DNA of 64,000 bases, taken from the NCBI RefSeq assembly GCF_006228125.1, contig NZ_VDFY01000135.1, forward strand, positions 24,594-88,593, written 5' to 3'. The notes beneath the pieces are model-generated. The model searched no databases and was not told where the DNA came from. It was given only the letters and a program-made list of their open reading frames with translations. Positions 12,605 to 22,853 of this stretch are shown in pieces. The translations under genes and the position numbers were made by a program. The stretch comes from Micromonospora orduensis (GTDB taxonomy: Bacteria; Actinomycetota; Actinomycetes; Mycobacteriales; Micromonosporaceae). Within the stretch, counting starts at the first letter, position 1, and the number at the start of each line of letters is the position of its first letter.

Positions 12605-14230
12605 GTGCCTGATCCCGGAAGAGTGACGCCAGCGGCCACCGGCGAGAGCCCGGCGGCAACCACGAGCGGCGCCCGACGACACTGGGCTCTGGCCTTTGTC
12701 GCCTTCTTCCTGCTCATCTTCGCCTGGTCGATGGCCGCCCCGTACGACGGCACACCGGACGAGCGCGAGCACATCGTCCGGGCGGCCGGCGTCGCCGCCG
12801 GACAGATCGCGCCTCCGCCGGCGGCCGCGAAGAAGGGCACCGGCGCCTTCCAGACCGTTCCCGGTGGTCTCGTCCGGGAACAGTGCTGGCAGTTCAAGAA
12901 GGATGTCTCGGCCGCGTGCGCCCAGCCGCCGGGCAGTGACCGGACACCGACCCGGGCCGGCACCGGCGCGGGTCGCTACTTCCCCGCCTACTACGCCCTG
13001 GTCGGCGCGCCGACGGTGCTGTGGCCGGGCTGGCCCGGCGTCCTGCTCGCCCGCATGATCAGCGCGCTGTGCTGCGCCGCGCTGCTCGCCTGCGCGTTCG
13101 TGGTGATCCGCAACCGCTCCCGGCGAGGCCTGATGATGGGCGCCCTGGTCGTGGTCACCACGCCGATGGCCGTGCACATGGCCAGCGCGGTCAACCCCAA
13201 CGGGCTGGAGATCGCCGCCGGCATCGCCTTCTTCAGCGCGGTGATCCCCCTGATGATCGGCCCACCCGGCCCCCGGCGGGGCCTGATCCTGCTGGTCGGG
13301 ATCAGCGGGTTGCTGCTGGCGGTGCTGCGCCAGACCGGCCCGCTGTGGCTCGCGACCGCCTTCGTCGCGTTCGCCTTCCCGCTGCGCCGCAGCAACCTCG
13401 TCGGCCTGCTGCGTGACCGGGCCGCACAGCTCTGGGCCGGCGGCATCGTCCTGTCCACCCTGGCCGTGCTCGCCTGGACGGTCCGCCAGCAGACCTCGGA
13501 CCTGGGCAACTACTCCGCCAAGTCGCTCACCTACGGGCAGGCGGCGCTGATCGAGGCCGACCGGTGGCGGGGATACCTCGACCAGATCGTCGGGGTCACC
13601 TCCTGGCTGGACACCCGCATGCCGGCGCCGCCGTACGTGATCTGGCAGCTCGTCGCCGGGGCGCTGCTGCTGATCGGCGTCGTCTGGGGCAGCACCCTCG
13701 ACCGGTGGCGCCTGCTCGTGCTGCTCGGCGGCGGCGTGGCCGTTCCGTCGGCCATGCAGATCGCCCTGGTCAACGAGAGCGGCTTCGTCACGCAGGGCCG
13801 CTACATGCTGCCCATGCTGGTCGGCGTCCTGCTCTACGCCGCGTGGGCCGCCGAGCGACGCGGCTTCGAGGTCGCCCGGGCCCGCTCGTTCACCCGCCTC
13901 GCCGTGCTGGTCCTGCTGCCGATCCAGCTGTTCTGCCTGGCGTACACGATGGTCCGCTGGCAGAACGGCCTGCCCGCCAACATCGGGTTGAGCAGCCTCA
14001 ACCCGCTCGCTGGCGACTGGCACCCGGTGGTCGGCTCGGTGCTTCCGCTGCTGAGCGCCACCGTCGGTCTGGTGCTGTTCGGATGGCTCGTCTGGACCAC
14101 CCGCACCTCCGGCACCGACGAACCGACGCCGCGCGACGAGCGTCCCGCCACCGAATCCACCGAACTGTTCCGGCCCGCCGGCTCTCACCTGCAGAGTGCG
14201 GGCGCCCAGGGCGGACTACGCTCGACCTGA
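12605..14230 (+). CDS. DUF2142 family polytopic membrane protein
   Basis: A 541-residue membrane protein with about ten predicted helices. It begins with a short cytosolic part and a first helix, then the DUF2142 hallmark [15 protein letters not shown] in the first external loop. This resembles the acidic loop of GT-C glycosyltransferases that use polyprenyl-phosphate sugars. Later segments include [17 protein letters not shown] and [13 protein letters not shown] role in cell-surface glycan transfer is an inference from fold class and from the GtrA gene next door. GTG 12605 is used; GTG 12623 is also possible. Confidence 0.8.
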   Translation: MPDPGRVTPAATGESPAATTSGARRHWALAFVAFFLLIFAWSMAAPYDGTPDEREHIVRAAGVAAGQIAPPPAAAKKGTGAFQTVPGGLVREQCWQFKKDVSAACAQPPGSDRTPTRAGTGAGRYFPAYYALVGAPTVLWPGWPGVLLARMISALCCAALLACAFVVIRNRSRRGLMMGALVVVTTPMAVHMASAVNPNGLEIAAGIAFFSAVIPLMIGPPGPRRGLILLVGISGLLLAVLRQTGPLWLATAFVAFAFPLRRSNLVGLLRDRAAQLWAGGIVLSTLAVLAWTVRQQTSDLGNYSAKSLTYGQAALIEADRWRGYLDQIVGVTSWLDTRMPAPPYVIWQLVAGALLLIGVVWGSTLDRWRLLVLLGGGVAVPSAMQIALVNESGFVTQGRYMLPMLVGVLLYAAWAAERRGFEVARARSFTRLAVLVLLPIQLFCLAYTMVRWQNGLPANIGLSSLNPLAGDWHPVVGSVLPLLSATVGLVLFGWLVWTTRTSGTDEPTPRDERPATESTELFRPAGSHLQSAGAQGGLRST

Positions 14231-14267
14231 CGGGGGACCGGGTCGGGCGAGCGAAGCGGGTAGATCG

Positions 14268-15785
14268 ATGAGCGTAAGACGGATCATGGGCACCGAGGTC
14301 GAGTACGGCATCTCGGTGCCCGGTCAGGCCGGAGCCAACCCGATGGTCACCTCGTCGCAGGTGGTCAACGCCTACGGGGCACGCCCCGAACTCAACCGGG
14401 GCGGGCGGGCACGCTGGGACTACGAGGAGGAGTCGCCGCTGCGCGACGCCCGCGGCTTCACCTACTCCGGGGCGGCCTACGACCCGGCGGAGGCCCTCGC
14501 CGACGAGGACCTCGGCCTGGCCAACGTGATACTCACCAACGGCGCACGCCTCTACGTGGACCACGCCCACCCCGAATACTCCACCCCCGAGGTCACCACG
14601 CCGCGCGACGTGGTGCGCTGGGACAAGGCCGGCGAGCGGGTGATGGCCGAGGCGTCACGCCGGGCCGCCACCATCCCGGGCACCCACCCGATCCACCTGT
14701 ACAAGAACAACACCGACAACAAGGGCGCCAGCTACGGCGCCCACGAGAACTACCTGATGCGCCGGCAGACCCCGTTCGCCGACATCGTGGCGTACCTGAC
14801 GCCGTTCTTCGTCACCCGGCAGATCGTCTGTGGCGCCGGCCGGGTCGGCATCGGGCAGGACGGCGGGCAGAGCGGCTTCCAGATCTCCCAGCGCGCCGAC
14901 TTCTTCGAGGTCGAGGTGGGCCTGGAGACCACCCTGAAGCGGCCGATCATCAACACCCGCGACGAGCCGCACGCCGACGCCGACAAGTACCGCCGGCTGC
15001 ACGTCATCATCGGCGACGCCAACCTCTCCGAGATCTCCACCTACCTCAAGGTGGGCACCACCGCGCTCATCCTCACCATGATCGAGGAGAAGGCGCTCGG
15101 CGCCGACCTCGGCATCGCCGACCCGGTCAGCGAACTGCGGGCGGTCAGCCACGACCCCAGCCTCTCCCATCTGATGCGCCTGCGTGACGGTCGCCGGCTC
15201 ACCGCCTTGGACCTGCAGTGGGCGTACCTGGAGCGGGTCCGGTCCTTTGTCGACGACCGGTACGGCACCGACGCCGACGAGCAGACAGTCGACGTGCTCG
15301 ACCGCTGGGAGAGCGTGCTCGACCGGCTCGGCCGTGACCCGATGCTCTGCGCCGACGAGTTGGACTGGGTGGCCAAGCTGCGGCTGCTGGAGGGCTACCG
15401 GGAGCGGGAGAAGCTCGGCTGGGGCTCGCACAAGCTCCAACTGGTCGACCTGCAGTACTCCGACGTCCGCCCGGAGAAGGGCCTCTACCACCGGCTGGTC
15501 ACCCGGGGCGCGATGAAGACGCTGCTCACCGACGACGAGACGCGCCGCGCGATGACCGAGCCGCCGGAGGACACCCGGGCCTACTTCCGGGGCCGCTGCC
15601 TGGCCCAGTACGCCTCCGAGGTCGTCGCCGCGAGCTGGGACTCGGTGATTTTCGACGTGGGCCGGGAGTCTCTGGTCCGGGTGCCGATGATGGAACCGGA
15701 GCGGGGCACCCGCGCGCACGTCGGTGCGTTGTTCGACCGCTGCGCCAGCGCCAAGGACCTGTTGGAGACGCTGACCGGCGGCTGA
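14268..15785 (+). CDS. dop: Pup deamidase/depupylase Dop
   Basis: A 505-residue member of the PafA/Dop family, related to glutamine synthetase. It hydrolyses the Pup-substrate isopeptide bond and, in species whose Pup ends in Gln, deamidates that Gln. The ATP site begins with [11 protein letters not shown], and the catalytic Asp98 lies in [27 protein letters not shown] and [17 protein letters not shown] are shared with PafA. The insertion between residues 40 and 80 is the Dop-specific loop that separates it from PafA. ATG 14268 gives the conserved N-terminus. Because the Pup here already ends in Glu, only the depupylase role should be needed. Confidence 0.96.
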   Translation: MSVRRIMGTEVEYGISVPGQAGANPMVTSSQVVNAYGARPELNRGGRARWDYEEESPLRDARGFTYSGAAYDPAEALADEDLGLANVILTNGARLYVDHAHPEYSTPEVTTPRDVVRWDKAGERVMAEASRRAATIPGTHPIHLYKNNTDNKGASYGAHENYLMRRQTPFADIVAYLTPFFVTRQIVCGAGRVGIGQDGGQSGFQISQRADFFEVEVGLETTLKRPIINTRDEPHADADKYRRLHVIIGDANLSEISTYLKVGTTALILTMIEEKALGADLGIADPVSELRAVSHDPSLSHLMRLRDGRRLTALDLQWAYLERVRSFVDDRYGTDADEQTVDVLDRWESVLDRLGRDPMLCADELDWVAKLRLLEGYREREKLGWGSHKLQLVDLQYSDVRPEKGLYHRLVTRGAMKTLLTDDETRRAMTEPPEDTRAYFRGRCLAQYASEVVAASWDSVIFDVGRESLVRVPMMEPERGTRAHVGALFDRCASAKDLLETLTGG

Positions 15786-15862
15786 CATCCGGTGCCTCCG
15801 CCGGGCATCGGGCTGTGGCATGCTAGGCCGTCCCTCGAATCCTCGACCCACACGGTGATGCG

Positions 15863-17128
15863 ATGCTCCCCTCTGCCCGGCAGGTTGGCCGGCGTGCGCT
15901 GACGGCTGTTCCCCTGTCGAACGCGTACGCCGGGCGGGCCAACAGTTTCGGCTTCCTGCGGCTCTGCTTTGCCGTAGCGGTCGTCCTCGCGCACACCGCG
16001 GTGATCGGGTACGCCCGACCACTGACCGAGGTGGTCGACGTGGCGGGCCTGGGAGTCGCCGGTTTCTTCGGCATCTCCGGGTTCCTCATCACCCGCAGCG
16101 CCAGGCGCGCCAGCCTGCCCCGCTACCTGTGGCACCGCGCCCTGCGGATCTGGCCGGGTCTGTGGGTGTGTCTGCTCTTCATCGGCTTCGTGGTGGCTCC
16201 GATCGTCTGGTACGCCGAGCGGGGCAACGTGGACGGCCTGTGGCGGCACCCGGCCGGCGTGGTCAACTTCCTCCAGGCGAACTGGTGGGGTGGCTACCGT
16301 CAGCAGGGAATCATGGACGTCTTCCGGGACACGCCGTACGGCGAGCTGGTGCGTCGGAGTGTCCTGGACGGTTCGCTCTGGACGCTCAGTTACGAGATCT
16401 TCTGCTATCTGATCGTGGCGTCGCTGGCCGTGGTGGCGGTGCTGCGTCGCGCCCGCTGGCTGGTGCTCGCCGCCGCCGTCCTCGTCTTCGGTCTGCTGCT
16501 CTGGAACCAGTACGAGGCGCTGCGCTTCGGCGGGTCGACCTACTTCACCAGCGGCTCGCTCGGCCCGCTGCCGCTGCTTGGCGCGCTCAGCAAGATCTGG
16601 TTCCTGCGTTTCGGCTTCATGTTCCTCGTGGGCGCCGTGGCGGACCTGTACAGCGACAAGCTGCCCATCAGCGACGTCCTCGGCGTGCTCGCCATCGTCG
16701 TGACCGGCTGGCAGACGCTGGAGGGTCACCTGTTCGGCCCGGCGCTGCTCGCCTACGAGTACGCCATCCTCTACCTCGCGGTCCGGCTGCCTCGTCTGCT
16801 GCACGTCGTGGGCCAGAAGAACGACTACTCGTACGGCATCTACATCTACTCCTTCGTGGTGCAGCAGATGCTGGCCTGGCTGGGCGCCGCGGCCTGGGGG
16901 TTCGTCGGCTACTTCGCGGTGGTCATGATCTGCACCGTGGTCCTGGCCTTCCTGTCCTGGCATCTGGTGGAGAAGCAGGCCCTGCGGTTCAAGGACTGGA
17001 CTCCGCGCATCCGTCGTCAGGCGCCGCCCACGGACGACACGTCGGTGCGAGCGCCGCGCGAGCCGCAGCGCGCGCCAGAGCCCGGCCCGGTACCGGTCAC
17101 GGCGGACGCGTCGGCTCCACGGGGCTGA
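15863..17128 (+). CDS. Acyltransferase-3 family membrane protein (OafA/YrhL)
   Basis: A 421-residue polytopic acyltransferase that would O-acylate surface sugars. The family pattern is clear: SFGFLRLCFAVAVVLAH with the catalytic-type His, the FFGISGFLITRSARR loop and the WHRALRIWPGLW segment. About ten membrane helices follow to residue 375, then a Pro/Arg-rich cytosolic tail. It lies between dop and pup, which are usually close together, and has no known part in pupylation. It is more naturally grouped with the GtrA and DUF2142 genes upstream. ATG 15863 lacks a strong ribosome site. Confidence 0.88.
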   Translation: MLPSARQVGRRALTAVPLSNAYAGRANSFGFLRLCFAVAVVLAHTAVIGYARPLTEVVDVAGLGVAGFFGISGFLITRSARRASLPRYLWHRALRIWPGLWVCLLFIGFVVAPIVWYAERGNVDGLWRHPAGVVNFLQANWWGGYRQQGIMDVFRDTPYGELVRRSVLDGSLWTLSYEIFCYLIVASLAVVAVLRRARWLVLAAAVLVFGLLLWNQYEALRFGGSTYFTSGSLGPLPLLGALSKIWFLRFGFMFLVGAVADLYSDKLPISDVLGVLAIVVTGWQTLEGHLFGPALLAYEYAILYLAVRLPRLLHVVGQKNDYSYGIYIYSFVVQQMLAWLGAAAWGFVGYFAVVMICTVVLAFLSWHLVEKQALRFKDWTPRIRRQAPPTDDTSVRAPREPQRAPEPGPVPVTADASAPRG

Positions 17129-17182
17129 ACGCAACGGACGCGAACACTCCTGGCGTGAGGGCTTTCTGTCGCCCGCGCGGGG

Positions 17183-17188
17183 TAGATT
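17183..17188 (+). promoter_or_regulatory. -10 box of the pup operon
   Basis: TAGATT lies 30 bases before the pup ATG, which leaves room for a short leader holding the GGAGG ribosome site at 17206-17210. No clear -35 box is seen. Confidence 0.4.
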
Positions 17189-17218
17189 TCATGCCAGACG
17201 ATCGTGGAGGAGACAGCC

Positions 17219-17434
17219 ATGGCCACTCATGACAGCGGCGGCCAGTCGCAGTCCGGCAAGTCCCGTCAGGGCGAGGAGATCGAGGACGTCACCACCGAGG
17301 CCAACCCCGAGGTGGCCGAGCGGCACGCCGAGATCACCGAGGACGTCGACGACTTGCTTGACGAGATCGACTCCGTCCTCGAAGAAAACGCAGAGGAATT
17401 TGTGAGGGGCTATGTCCAGAAGGGCGGAGAATAG
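17219..17434 (+). CDS. pup: Prokaryotic ubiquitin-like protein Pup
   Basis: A 71-residue, largely disordered and very acidic tag that PafA joins through its C-terminal Glu to lysines of target proteins. Its helical region (about 40-65) binds the Mpa coiled coil. The end is VQKGGE: the gene directly encodes Gly-Gly-Glu, so the deamidation of Gln needed in mycobacteria is not required. ATG 17219 has GGAGG eight bases before it; an in-frame GTG at 17204 overlaps that site and is rejected. The stop is five bases before the next gene, and pup heads the unit leading to prcB and prcA. Confidence 0.97.
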   Translation: MATHDSGGQSQSGKSRQGEEIEDVTTEANPEVAERHAEITEDVDDLLDEIDSVLEENAEEFVRGYVQKGGE

Positions 17435-17439
17435 GGCAT

Positions 17440-18113
17440 ATGTCCGATTCGTCGGGCCGGTTGGAAAAGATCTGCCCGCAGTGCAAGAGGCTGCTGGCCA
17501 ACACGGAGTTTCACCGTAACCGGCGACGGGCGGACGGGCTCGCCTTCTACTGCAAAGCCTGTGCCGCTGCGCGGGCGGAGGCGAGCCGTCGCAAGCGGGG
17601 CGTAGCCCCGCAGCGGAGGTCGTCCACACCCGTGGGCGAAGGGCTCAAATGGTGCCCGGACTGCGAGCGGATCAAGCCGGTGGACGAGTTCCCCCCACCA
17701 CCAGGTCCAAGGCCAATGGCCGACACAGCTACTGCAAGCCCTGCCACAATGCTCGGGGTAAGGAGACGGCGCAGCGGCGCTACGGCGGGACGCGCGAGTA
17801 CCACCTGCGGCGGCGTTACGGCGTGGGCGAGAAGGAGTTCACCGAGCTCCTGGCCGAGCAGGGCGGGGTCTGCGCGATCTGTGGCGATGCCGACCCGCAA
17901 CATCTGGACCACGATCATCGCACCGGATGGGTGCGCGGGATACTCTGCTTCAACTGCAACGGTGGTCTTGGCCAGTTCCGTGACAGTCCCATGAGGCTGG
18001 CCAGGGCGATCACGTACCTGAGAGGAACCACGTGGCAGCGGGCTTTGATCCATCCGGGCGTCTACCAGATGTGTTCACCAACGCGGGGACGTCGTCCTTC
18101 ACCACGTTTCTGA
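17440..18113 (+). pseudogene. Endonuclease VII-like HNH protein, frameshifted
   Basis: Two frames together encode one T4 endonuclease VII-type HNH protein of about 224 residues. The first (from ATG 17440) has a zinc ribbon CPQCKRLL...YCKAC and starts a second, CPDCERIKPVDEF. The rest, YCKPCHNARGK and the HNH core CAICGDADPQHLDHDHRTG...ILCFNCN, is in another frame ending at 18113. The switch falls at a run of six C (17691-17696); seven C would restore a single frame. Homologues stand between pup and prcB in other actinomycetes. It is either a recent frameshift or a one-base sequencing error. Its function is unknown. Confidence 0.8.
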
Positions 18114-18871
18114 GCCGGGTGGCCCCCGAGATGCTGCCCGGCCGGCGACCGTTGCCCCCGGGCATGGCCGCCGACCTGGCGCCGCACGCGACCACCATCG
18201 TGGCCATCTCGGCCACCGGCGGCGTGGTGATGGCCGGCGACCGGCGGGCCACCATGGGCAACCTGATCGCCCAGCGGGACATCGAGAAGGTGCACCCGGC
18301 CGACGCGTACTCGCTGGTCGGCATCGCGGGCACGGCGGGCATCGGCATCGAGCTGATGCGACTGTTCCAGGTGGAGTTGGAGCACTACGAGAAGATCGAG
18401 GGCGCGATGCTCTCGCTCGACGGCAAGGCCAACCGGCTGGCCTCGATGATCCGCGGCAATCTCGGCGCCGCCATGCAGGGGCTGGCCGTGGTGCCGCTGT
18501 TCGCCGGCTTCGACCTGGCCGCGGGTGACGCGGCGACGGCGGGCCGGATCTTCAGCTTCGACGTGACCGGCGGCCCCTACGAGGAGACCGGGTACGACGC
18601 CATCGGCTCCGGCTCGCTCTTCGCCAAGTCAGCGCTGAAGAAGCGTTTCCGGGCTGGTCTGTCCGTCGAGGACGCGACCCGGCTCGCGGTCGAGGCGCTC
18701 TACGACGCCGCCGACGACGACACCGCTACCGGCGGACCGGATCTGACCCGCCGGATTTATCCGGTGGTGATGACCGCGACCGCCGAGGGCACCCGCCGGC
18801 TGACCGACACCGAGACGGCCGCGATCGCCGAGGGCGTGGTCGCCGGCCGGATGGAGAATCCGGGCGGTTGA
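18032..18871 (+). CDS. prcB: 20S proteasome beta subunit PrcB
   Basis: A 279-residue Ntn-hydrolase precursor that forms the inner, catalytic rings of the 20S core. The propeptide of 53 residues ends at ADLAPHA, and cleavage exposes Thr54 of [11 protein letters not shown] as the nucleophile. [12 protein letters not shown] and a Lys in IEKVHPAD complete the active-site setting. GTG 18032 has GAGAGGA just upstream and lies inside the last 82 bases of the endonuclease VII-like gene, so translation of the two may be coupled. It is followed by prcA after 58 bases. Confidence 0.96.
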   Translation: MAAGFDPSGRLPDVFTNAGTSSFTTFLSRVAPEMLPGRRPLPPGMAADLAPHATTIVAISATGGVVMAGDRRATMGNLIAQRDIEKVHPADAYSLVGIAGTAGIGIELMRLFQVELEHYEKIEGAMLSLDGKANRLASMIRGNLGAAMQGLAVVPLFAGFDLAAGDAATAGRIFSFDVTGGPYEETGYDAIGSGSLFAKSALKKRFRAGLSVEDATRLAVEALYDAADDDTATGGPDLTRRIYPVVMTATAEGTRRLTDTETAAIAEGVVAGRMENPGG

Positions 18872-18929
18872 GACCCGCGCCCCACCAGTCAGCAGTCGTC
18901 AGCACAGCGCCGTAAGGAGAATCGCCGCC

Positions 18930-19763
18930 GTGGCAATGCAGTTCTACGCCTCTCCCGAACAGATCATGCGGGACCGTTCCGAGTTGGCCCGCAAGGGCAT
19001 CGCCCGGGGTCGCAGCGCGGTGGTCCTCAGCTACGCCGGCGGGGTCCTCTTCGTCGCGGAGAACCTCTCCAGCGCCCTGCACAAGGTCAGCGAGATCTAC
19101 GACCGGATCGGGTTCGCCGCGGTCGGCCGGTACAACGAGTTCGAGAACCTGCGCCGCGCCGGCGTACGGATGGCCGACCTGAACGGCCTCAGTTACGACA
19201 GGCGTGACGTCACCGGCCGCGCCCTGGCCAACGCGTTCGCGCAGACGCTCGGCGCGATCTTCACCGAGCAGTCGAAGCCCTTCGAGGTGGAGATCTGCGT
19301 GGCGGAGGTCGGCCCGACCGCGGACGCCGACGAGCTGTACCGGCTGACCTATGACGGCTCGGTCAACGACGAGCCGGGCCGCATGGCCATGGGCGGCCAG
19401 GCCGAGGCGATCACCGGTGTGCTGAAGTCACAGCACCGGGCGGACATGTCCCTGGCCGAGGCGGCCAAGGTGGCGGTGCAGGCCCTGAGCAGCGTCGGTG
19501 GAGAGGGCGGCGCCGCCCGGACGATCGCCGCCAACCAGCTCGAGGTGGCCGTCCTGGACCGCCAGCGGGTGGGGCGTACCTTCCGGCGTATCACCGGCGC
19601 CGCGCTGACGGCGCTGCTGGACGGTGAGGTCGAGACCGGCGGGCAGGCCGGGGCGGGCGGTGGCGCAGAGCCCACCGTGCCGACCACGGAGGCGCACAAG
19701 CCGACCACGTCGGCGGGCTCGGCGGACCTGGAGGACCGGCCGGCCGAGGGCGGCGAACGCTAG
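18930..19763 (+). CDS. prcA: 20S proteasome alpha subunit PrcA
   Basis: A 277-residue alpha subunit that forms the outer, gating rings of the 20S core and the docking surface for the Mpa tail. The N-terminal gate peptide [21 protein letters not shown] is typical, followed by [17 protein letters not shown]. Residues after about 232 form a Gly/Thr/Glu-rich tail, as in other high-GC species. GTG 18930 is chosen for its AAGGAGA site nine bases upstream; ATG 18936 would lose that spacing. It is the last gene of the pup unit and ends before a strong hairpin. Confidence 0.96.
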   Translation: MAMQFYASPEQIMRDRSELARKGIARGRSAVVLSYAGGVLFVAENLSSALHKVSEIYDRIGFAAVGRYNEFENLRRAGVRMADLNGLSYDRRDVTGRALANAFAQTLGAIFTEQSKPFEVEICVAEVGPTADADELYRLTYDGSVNDEPGRMAMGGQAEAITGVLKSQHRADMSLAEAAKVAVQALSSVGGEGGAARTIAANQLEVAVLDRQRVGRTFRRITGAALTALLDGEVETGGQAGAGGGAEPTVPTTEAHKPTTSAGSADLEDRPAEGGER

Positions 19764-19779
19764 GAATCTGCTGTTACCT

Positions 19780-19809
19780 GGTGCCGGGCTCGTCGTCGAG
19801 CCCGGCACC
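19780..19809. terminator. Terminator after prcA
   Basis: A perfect 13-bp stem with a 4-base loop (arms 19780-19792 and 19797-19809) lies between the convergent ends of prcA and the glycosyltransferase gene, so it can serve both. Confidence 0.8.
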
Positions 19810-19816
19810 ACGTGCT

Positions 19817-20845
19817 TTACCGCCGGCGCAGCAGCGGCCTGGTCAGCGCCCAGTAGCCGCCGGCGACCGCGTTGAAGACGCCCAGCCCGGCTGTGGTGGG
19901 CACACCGGAGGGCGTGACACGGCCGGTCATCAGCTCCGCGATGACCCCGTCCGGCACCCGACGCTCGGTCTGCAGCTGCCGCCGGCGGGCACGTACCCAG
20001 CCACGGTTGCGCCACAGCCAGCCCCAACCCCGCGTCTTCTGCCGGGACCATCCACCGACGATCGCGGCGGTGAGCATGGCGACCTCGGTGAGCAGCAGCG
20101 CGGGTGACAGGACGACGAGGGTCCGTGCCTCGTACGCGGTGAGCAGGGTGACGAGCCGGTTCCGCTCGACGAGGTAGAGCTTCAGGGCGTTGCGCGAGAA
20201 CTCGTAGTGGTGCAGCACGACGGCGTCCGGCACGTACTCCAGGCGCAGGCCCCGCTGCCAGAGCCGCAGGCTGAGTTCGGTGTCCTCGTGGTAGGCGAAG
20301 TACTCGGCGGCGAAACCGTCGAGGTCCCGCCACAGCTGACGGCTGATCACGAAGCAGCACCCGCTGAGCGAGGGAACGACCTTCCGCTGAGCGTGGGCGC
20401 TGGCCGGCTCGCCGTTTCCGCCGGCCCAGGAGAGGCCGGTGAAGTGCAGCGGGTTGCCACTGGTGTTGATCAACTCAGGTTGGTCGGCCAGCCGGATCGA
20501 CGCCATCGCCGCGCCGACACCCGGCTCGGCGGCCACCGCCGTCGTCTTCGCCAGGGCGTCGGGCGCCACCACGGCGTCGGAGTTGACGAACACGAGCCAG
20601 TCCCCGGTCGCCTCGGCCGCGCCCACCCGGCAGCCGCCGGAGTAGCCGGTGTTCTCCTCCGGACGCACCACCCGTACCCCGGGGAGGCCCTTGACGATGT
20701 CGATGCCGTCCCCCGTGCAGCCGTTGTCGACCACGATCAGGTCGACCTCGACGCCGGTGCTGGCCAGCACCGCCCGAGCGGCGTCGACGAGGTACGGCTC
20801 CGGGCCGTAGGCGAGCATGACCGCGCTCACCCGTGGTCGGATCAT
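19817..20845 (-). CDS. Family 2 glycosyltransferase (rhamnosyltransferase-like)
   Basis: A 342-residue GT2 enzyme of the WbbL type, likely adding a sugar, perhaps L-rhamnose, to a lipid-linked glycan at the inner membrane. The GT-A core shows VSAVMLAYGPEPYL, VDNGCTGDG, the DxD-like VNSDAVVAPDA and YHEDTELSLRLWQRG. C-terminal hydrophobic stretches near 265-285 may anchor it. It is the last gene of the six-gene minus-strand operon that makes dTDP-rhamnose, which is the main ground for suggesting a rhamnosyl donor. ATG 20845 overlaps the flippase stop (ATGA). Confidence 0.87.
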   Translation of the reverse strand: MIRPRVSAVMLAYGPEPYLVDAARAVLASTGVEVDLIVVDNGCTGDGIDIVKGLPGVRVVRPEENTGYSGGCRVGAAEATGDWLVFVNSDAVVAPDALAKTTAVAAEPGVGAAMASIRLADQPELINTSGNPLHFTGLSWAGGNGEPASAHAQRKVVPSLSGCCFVISRQLWRDLDGFAAEYFAYHEDTELSLRLWQRGLRLEYVPDAVVLHHYEFSRNALKLYLVERNRLVTLLTAYEARTLVVLSPALLLTEVAMLTAAIVGGWSRQKTRGWGWLWRNRGWVRARRRQLQTERRVPDGVIAELMTGRVTPSGVPTTAGLGVFNAVAGGYWALTRPLLRRR

Positions 20846-22155
20846 CGGGTGCCTCCGGTGGGGCCGACAGCGACGGTGTCGCGCGAGGGGGCGAGGGGGG
20901 TGGCGGTGCCGGGACGGACGGCGTTGCGCAGCAGCAGGGCCATCACGGCTGCCACCACCACCGAGCCACTGGCGTACCCGATCTCGACGCGCAGGGCGAC
21001 CGGGAGCGGGATGAGCGTGACGGCGACGAGCACGACGACGCCGAGGCACCAGGCGACGGCCTGCGCCCGGTGCCGGTCGAGCGCCAGCAGCACCTGGCCG
21101 AACACCATCGCCCACAGGTAGGCGAGCGTCGCCACGGCGAGCCAGGCGAAGTCGCCGTGGCCGAGGACGTCCGGGGCGTCGAAGAGGGTGCGTACCAGCC
21201 AGGGCCCGAGCAGGACGGCGAGCACCGCCCCGGTGACGCCGAGCGCGGTGACGACGCCCAGGGCCCGCTGGAGCAGGCTCCGGAAGGTGGCGTGGTCACC
21301 GGTGGTGGCGGCCGTGGCCAGGCCGGGCAGCAGCGACGCCTGGAGCGAGGCGAAGACGAACAGCGGGATCCGGACCAGGACGAGGGCGGACAGCAGAGCC
21401 CCGGCGGTGGCGGTGTCGGACGGGTCGAGCAACTTCACGTTGATCACGCCGATGTTGACCACGACCTGCGAGAGGAGGCTGGAGACCACGAGCAGACCCA
21501 GACCACGTACCAGCGTCGTCCAGGCCACCGCGGCGCCGCCGCCGAACGTCCGCAGGATCGGCGGGGTGGTCAGCGCCACCCCGAGCAGGGGCGCGATGAC
21601 CAGCACGGCACCGAACCACACCGGCGAGGTGACGCCGGTGAGGCCGAGCAGGAGGACCAGGGCGATGCGCAGCCCGCCGTCGAGGGCGAGTTGCGTGCCG
21701 TACCAGGGAAAGAGCTGAAGGCCGGCGAGGACGCCCCGGGTGGTGTGCGCGACCGCCAGCGCGGCAAGCGCTCCGATGAGCACGGTGACCATCGTGCGGT
21801 CGCCGCCGAACAGCCGGTCGGCGATCGGCTGGCGGGCGACGAGGATCAGCGTGACCAGCCCGAGCAGGATGGCGGCCGCGAGCAGACCGCCCCGCGCCAG
21901 CACCGGCCCGGCCGGCAGCCCCTGGCTGCGCCGGGCGGCGATGATCCGGGCGACCTCCTGCTCGACGGGCATGAACATGCCGATGCCCAGGGTGAACACG
22001 ATCGTCCAGAGCACCGAGAGCGAGTTGTAGTCCGCCTCGGTGAGGCTGTGCCCGGCCACCGCCAGATGCACGTAGGAGGCGAGCCCGAGAAGGGCCAGCC
22101 CGGCACCGACAGCGACGGTGCCGGGCGGGACCAGGCTCAGTAGCCGTCGAATCAC
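20842..22155 (-). CDS. Polysaccharide flippase-like membrane protein
   Basis: A 437-residue protein with about twelve membrane helices, of the MOP (Wzx/RfbX-like) exporter superfamily, predicted to flip lipid-linked sugars outward. The N-terminal VIRRLLSLVPPGTVAVGAG and the loop with VEQEVARIIAARRSQG resemble actinobacterial Wzx-type proteins. The start is GTG 22155, overlapping the upstream stop by four bases. Its place between two glycosyltransferases and behind rhamnose-synthesis genes supports the role. The exact glycan is not deducible. Confidence 0.82.
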   Translation of the reverse strand: MIRRLLSLVPPGTVAVGAGLALLGLASYVHLAVAGHSLTEADYNSLSVLWTIVFTLGIGMFMPVEQEVARIIAARRSQGLPAGPVLARGGLLAAAILLGLVTLILVARQPIADRLFGGDRTMVTVLIGALAALAVAHTTRGVLAGLQLFPWYGTQLALDGGLRIALVLLLGLTGVTSPVWFGAVLVIAPLLGVALTTPPILRTFGGGAAVAWTTLVRGLGLLVVSSLLSQVVVNIGVINVKLLDPSDTATAGALLSALVLVRIPLFVFASLQASLLPGLATAATTGDHATFRSLLQRALGVVTALGVTGAVLAVLLGPWLVRTLFDAPDVLGHGDFAWLAVATLAYLWAMVFGQVLLALDRHRAQAVAWCLGVVVLVAVTLIPLPVALRVEIGYASGSVVVAAVMALLLRNAVRPGTATPLAPSRDTVAVGPTGGTR

Positions 22156-22853
22156 CGGCGGATGAGCGCCAGCGTGAGCACCGCGAACGCGCGACCGAGG
22201 TAGATCATCGCCTTGGCGGGGGAGTGGCTGGGCGTGCCGGCCATCCGCTTGCGCATGGCCACCGGCACCTGCCGGATCCGGTACCCACGCCGGGCGGTGT
22301 GCACCAGGGTCTCCACGGTGTCGCCGAGGTACTCGGCCGGGTACCACCCGGCGAACATCTCGATGACCCGCCGGTTGGCGGCCCGGAAGCCGGACGTGGT
22401 GTCGGTGAGCTTGGTGCGGGCCACCCGGGACAGCACGGCGGAGAGCATGACCATGGCCCAGCGGCGGGGGCCGCGGACGTTGTAGTCACCCTCACCGGCG
22501 AAGCGCGCGCCGATGACCAGGTCGTTGTCGTCCAGCAGGTCGACGAGCTTCGGCACGTACCGGGGGTCGTGCTGGCCGTCGGCGTCGATCTGGATGGCGA
22601 CGTCGTAGTCGTTGTCCCGGGCGTACCGGTAGCCGAGGCGCATGGCCCCGCCGACACCGAGGTTGTACGGCAGTTTCGCGACCCGGGCGCCGGCGGCGGC
22701 GGCGACCGCGGCGGTGCGGTCGGTGGAGCCGTCGTCGACGACGAGCACGTCGACGCCGGGCAGCTCGCCGCGGACCTCTCCGACGACGTCGGCGATCGAG
22801 CCCGACTCGTTGAGGGCCGGGATGATGATCAAGGTGCGCTTGCCGTTAACCAT
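22152..22853 (-). CDS. DPM1-like family 2 glycosyltransferase
   Basis: A 233-residue GT2 enzyme resembling dolichol-phosphate mannose synthases, which make polyprenyl-phosphate sugars on the cytosolic side of the membrane. Signatures are LIIIPALNESGSI, VLVVDDGSTDRT and the metal-binding IQIDADGQHDP. SGFRAANRRVIEMF is typical of the acceptor region. It lacks a C-terminal GtrA domain, but a separate GtrA protein occurs at 12101. ATG 22853 overlaps the DUF2304 gene by eight bases. DUF2304 and DPM1-like genes are often neighbours. Confidence 0.9.
   Translation of the reverse strand: MVNGKRTLIIIPALNESGSIADVVGEVRGELPGVDVLVVDDGSTDRTAAVAAAAGARVAKLPYNLGVGGAMRLGYRYARDNDYDVAIQIDADGQHDPRYVPKLVDLLDDNDLVIGARFAGEGDYNVRGPRRWAMVMLSAVLSRVARTKLTDTTSGFRAANRRVIEMFAGWYPAEYLGDTVETLVHTARRGYRIRQVPVAMRKRMAGTPSHSPAKAMIYLGRAFAVLTLALIRR

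Noticed and set aside
17649..18113. Treating the second frame of the endonuclease VII-like gene as a separate gene
   Set aside because: Its first residues before TTRSKANGRHSYCK are not protein-like, and together with the upstream frame it completes one known architecture.
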